Source: UBA7985 sp965658725 (lineage in GTDB: Bacteria; Pseudomonadota; Alphaproteobacteria; UBA7985). From it: a DNA stretch of 52,992 nucleotides. Below the pieces are notes generated by a model. The model worked only from the letters and a program-made list of their open reading frames with translations. It did no database searches and was not told the origin of the DNA. Location: NCBI GenBank assembly GCA_965658725.1, contig CBFHUI010000008.1:1-52992 (forward strand). The letters run 5' to 3'. Positions within the stretch are counted from its first letter, which is position 1; every line of letters starts with the position of its first letter. Below, one piece after another: positions 51,381 to 52,992 of this stretch. The position numbers were made by a program, and so were the translations under genes.

Positions 51381-52685
51381 ATGCAGACATTCTTCAAAGA
51401 CGGCATGGTCAAGGACGCCGAGACCCAGCGATCTGAGGCAATTTTTCGCAACTGCGTGCACTGTGGTCTGTGTACGGGTACTTGTCCGACCTATCAGCTG
51501 CTGGGCGACGAACTCGATAGCCCGCGCGGCCGGATTTACTTGCTCAAGGATATGCTGGAGAACGGGCGCAAGCCGACTAAGGACGTGGTCGATCACCTCG
51601 ACCGCTGTCTGAGCTGCTTGGCCTGTACGACCACCTGTCCTTCGGGCGTGGATTACATGCACCTGATCGACCATGGCCGGAAAGTCATTGAGCGCGACTA
51701 TGACCGCCCCTTTTTCGAACGGCTGTACCGTAACTTTCTGGCGCTGACGCTGCCCCGTCCGAGCCTGTTCCGCTGGTTGCTCAGGCTGGCACCGCTGGGC
51801 GCGGTCGCGCGGCCTGTGCTGCCCAAGTCGTTGCAGGCGGCACTGTCGCTGACGCCCGACCGCCTGCCAGCACCGGCAGCGACCGACCGCCCCGGTCTCC
51901 ACGCCGCCGCGACCGCCGAGCGCCGTGGTCGGGTCGCCGTCTTTCCCGGCTGCGCGCAGCAAGTCTTGGAGCCTGAGATCAACGCGGCGACCATTCGACT
52001 GTTGACCCGGCTCGGCTACGAGGTCGAAGTCGTCTCTGCCCCCTGCTGCGGTGCGCTCACCCACCACATGGGCAAGGCGCGAGAGGCCGACAGCACGGCG
52101 ATGCGGATGATTGATGCCGTGCTCGCCGCAGATGAACGGGATCCGCTAGACGCTTTGGTGATTACGGCTTCCGGCTGCGGCACGACAGTCAAGGACTACG
52201 GCGCGATGTTCCAGGACCACCCAGAATCCGCCGAGCGGGCGAACCGGGTCGCCGGACTGGCCAAAGACATCACTGAGTTTGTCACTGTGGATGACCTCGC
52301 GGCAGGCAAGGACGCGCTCGATGCGGTCAGCATCACCTATCACAGCGCCTGTTCCATGCAGCATGGTCAAAAGATCACGACCAAGCCCAAGACCCTGCTC
52401 AAGGCGCTGGGTGCGCAGGTGCGTGAACCGGCTGAGGGGCATTTGTGCTGTGGGTCCGCTGGGACGTACAACCTGCTCCAGCCCGAGATCTCCAGCCAGC
52501 TCCGCGACCGCAAGCTGCGCAACATCGCCAAGACCAAGCCGCAGATCGTCGCAACCGGCAACATCGGCTGCATGAAGCAACTCGAAAAGGGCGTGGGCGT
52601 GCCGTTGGTGCACACTGCGCAGTTGCTTGACTGGGCAACCGGGGGGCCGAAGCCCCACCAGCTTACGGAGCGCGCGGAGCGCTAG
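51381..52685 (+). CDS. glcF: Glycolate oxidase iron-sulfur subunit GlcF
   Basis: The protein is 434 aa. Two 4Fe-4S motifs are seen: CVHCGLCTGTCPTYQ and CLSCLACTTTCPSGV. Two CCG domains follow, one with FPGCAQQVL and SAPCCGALTHH, the other with HSACSMQHGQ and HLCCGSAGTYN. It passes electrons from the flavin subunits to the membrane quinone pool. The TAG stop overlaps the stop of the convergent gene by three bases, in the palindrome CTAG. The product ends in a polar tail. Confidence 0.95.
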   Translation: MQTFFKDGMVKDAETQRSEAIFRNCVHCGLCTGTCPTYQLLGDELDSPRGRIYLLKDMLENGRKPTKDVVDHLDRCLSCLACTTTCPSGVDYMHLIDHGRKVIERDYDRPFFERLYRNFLALTLPRPSLFRWLLRLAPLGAVARPVLPKSLQAALSLTPDRLPAPAATDRPGLHAAATAERRGRVAVFPGCAQQVLEPEINAATIRLLTRLGYEVEVVSAPCCGALTHHMGKAREADSTAMRMIDAVLAADERDPLDALVITASGCGTTVKDYGAMFQDHPESAERANRVAGLAKDITEFVTVDDLAAGKDALDAVSITYHSACSMQHGQKITTKPKTLLKALGAQVREPAEGHLCCGSAGTYNLLQPEISSQLRDRKLRNIAKTKPQIVATGNIGCMKQLEKGVGVPLVHTAQLLDWATGGPKPHQLTERAER

Positions 52686-52992
52686 TAGGCACGGGGGAGG
52701 AAGTGCCGGCGGTGGATCTCGTCGGCAATCCCCAAACCACTTTCCATGCCGGCGAAGTGATCGAAGCTCCAATGCACGCCACCATAGAGACGGCTGAACC
52801 CGTTCTCGACCGCCGTATCCCAGATCGATGTAAAGGCCCGGCTCTTGCCCTGGTGATTGGTGGGCAGGAGGTGATCGTCGGGCGAGGACAGCCGGAACGC
52901 CACGCGATCTGTCCGGGCCAGCAGCTGGGTCATGCGCGCCGCGGCCGCGCCAAAGGTTGAGTGCCCGGAGACATAAGCGGGGAAGCGCGGGT
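52682..52992 (-). CDS. Vanadium haloperoxidase-like/PAP2-superfamily protein, C-terminal fragment
   Basis: The frame is open to the window edge on the minus strand, so only the last 103 or so residues are present and the start lies outside. The fragment has PRFPAYVSGHSTFGAAAAR and SRLYGGVHWSFDHFAG. These are the SGH and SRxxxxxH motifs of the PAP2/haloperoxidase phosphate or vanadate pocket, in the form seen in vanadium-dependent haloperoxidases. It may oxidise halides with peroxide or be a related phosphatase; the missing N-terminal part would decide. It converges on glcF with overlapping stop codons. Confidence 0.8.
   Translation of the reverse strand, partial: PRFPAYVSGHSTFGAAAARMTQLLARTDRVAFRLSSPDDHLLPTNHQGKSRAFTSIWDTAVENGFSRLYGGVHWSFDHFAGMESGLGIADEIHRRHFLPRAY

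Overview
The window is about 53 kb of high-GC, densely coding DNA. I read it as the chromosome of an aerobic alphaproteobacterium, probably heterotrophic and possibly marine. This rests on the soxBDAG sarcosine oxidase operon, the two-headed GlnE, a trigger factor next to a tRNA-Leu(UAG), the glcDEF glycolate oxidase and the codon bias. It is an inference from gene content; no rRNA is present and I cannot name the genus. Two sequence-quality problems occur: a 10-N gap at 34825-34834 inside an aldo/keto reductase gene, and an apparent one-base frameshift at about 44840-44842 inside an MFS transporter gene. I see no prophage, insertion sequence, CRISPR array or rRNA operon.

Region 1 (1-7.8 kb): the end of an SDR-family gene with a substituted catalytic motif, a PAPS-type sulfotransferase, the convergent sarcosine oxidase operon soxB-soxD-soxA-soxG, and an EamA-type permease. 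Region 2 (8-14 kb): a secreted Sel1-repeat protein, trigger factor, tRNA-Leu and Lon protease, with clear intrinsic terminators. Region 3 (14.2-24.3 kb): one tightly packed purine cluster purM-purN-purF-purD-purC-purE-purL-purQ plus a small membrane protein, mostly joined by ATGA or other short overlaps. It carries a long PurS-PurL fusion instead of separate purS and purL, and no purK.

Region 4 (24.3-34.4 kb): a Gfo/Idh/MocA dehydrogenase; a hybrid histidine kinase whose sensor domain has a CxxCH haem-c motif; a three-helix membrane protein with an extracytoplasmic CxxC; a CcmG/TlpA-like thioredoxin; an iron-type ABC permease without its partners; a second Gfo/Idh/MocA dehydrogenase; an APH-like kinase; and an LLM flavin oxidoreductase. 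The kinase, CxxC protein and thioredoxin together look like an undescribed envelope redox or haem sensing module and are the most interesting group in the window.

Region 5 (34.4-46 kb): the aldo/keto reductase, UDP-glucose dehydrogenase, a GIY-YIG-like protein of unknown function, a hypothetical protein, glnE, a secreted von Willebrand A protein, alanine dehydrogenase and the frameshifted MFS gene. Region 6 (45.9-53 kb): a two-carbon/CoA-ester island with a CitE-type lyase, an MFS transporter, a FadR-type GntR regulator and glcD-glcE-glcF. An inverted-repeat operator candidate lies between the regulator and glcD. The window closes inside a vanadium haloperoxidase-like gene whose stop codon overlaps that of glcF. 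Together the sox and glc systems suggest growth on methylated amines and photorespiratory two-carbon acids, feeding one-carbon units and glyoxylate into metabolism beside a complete inosinate pathway.
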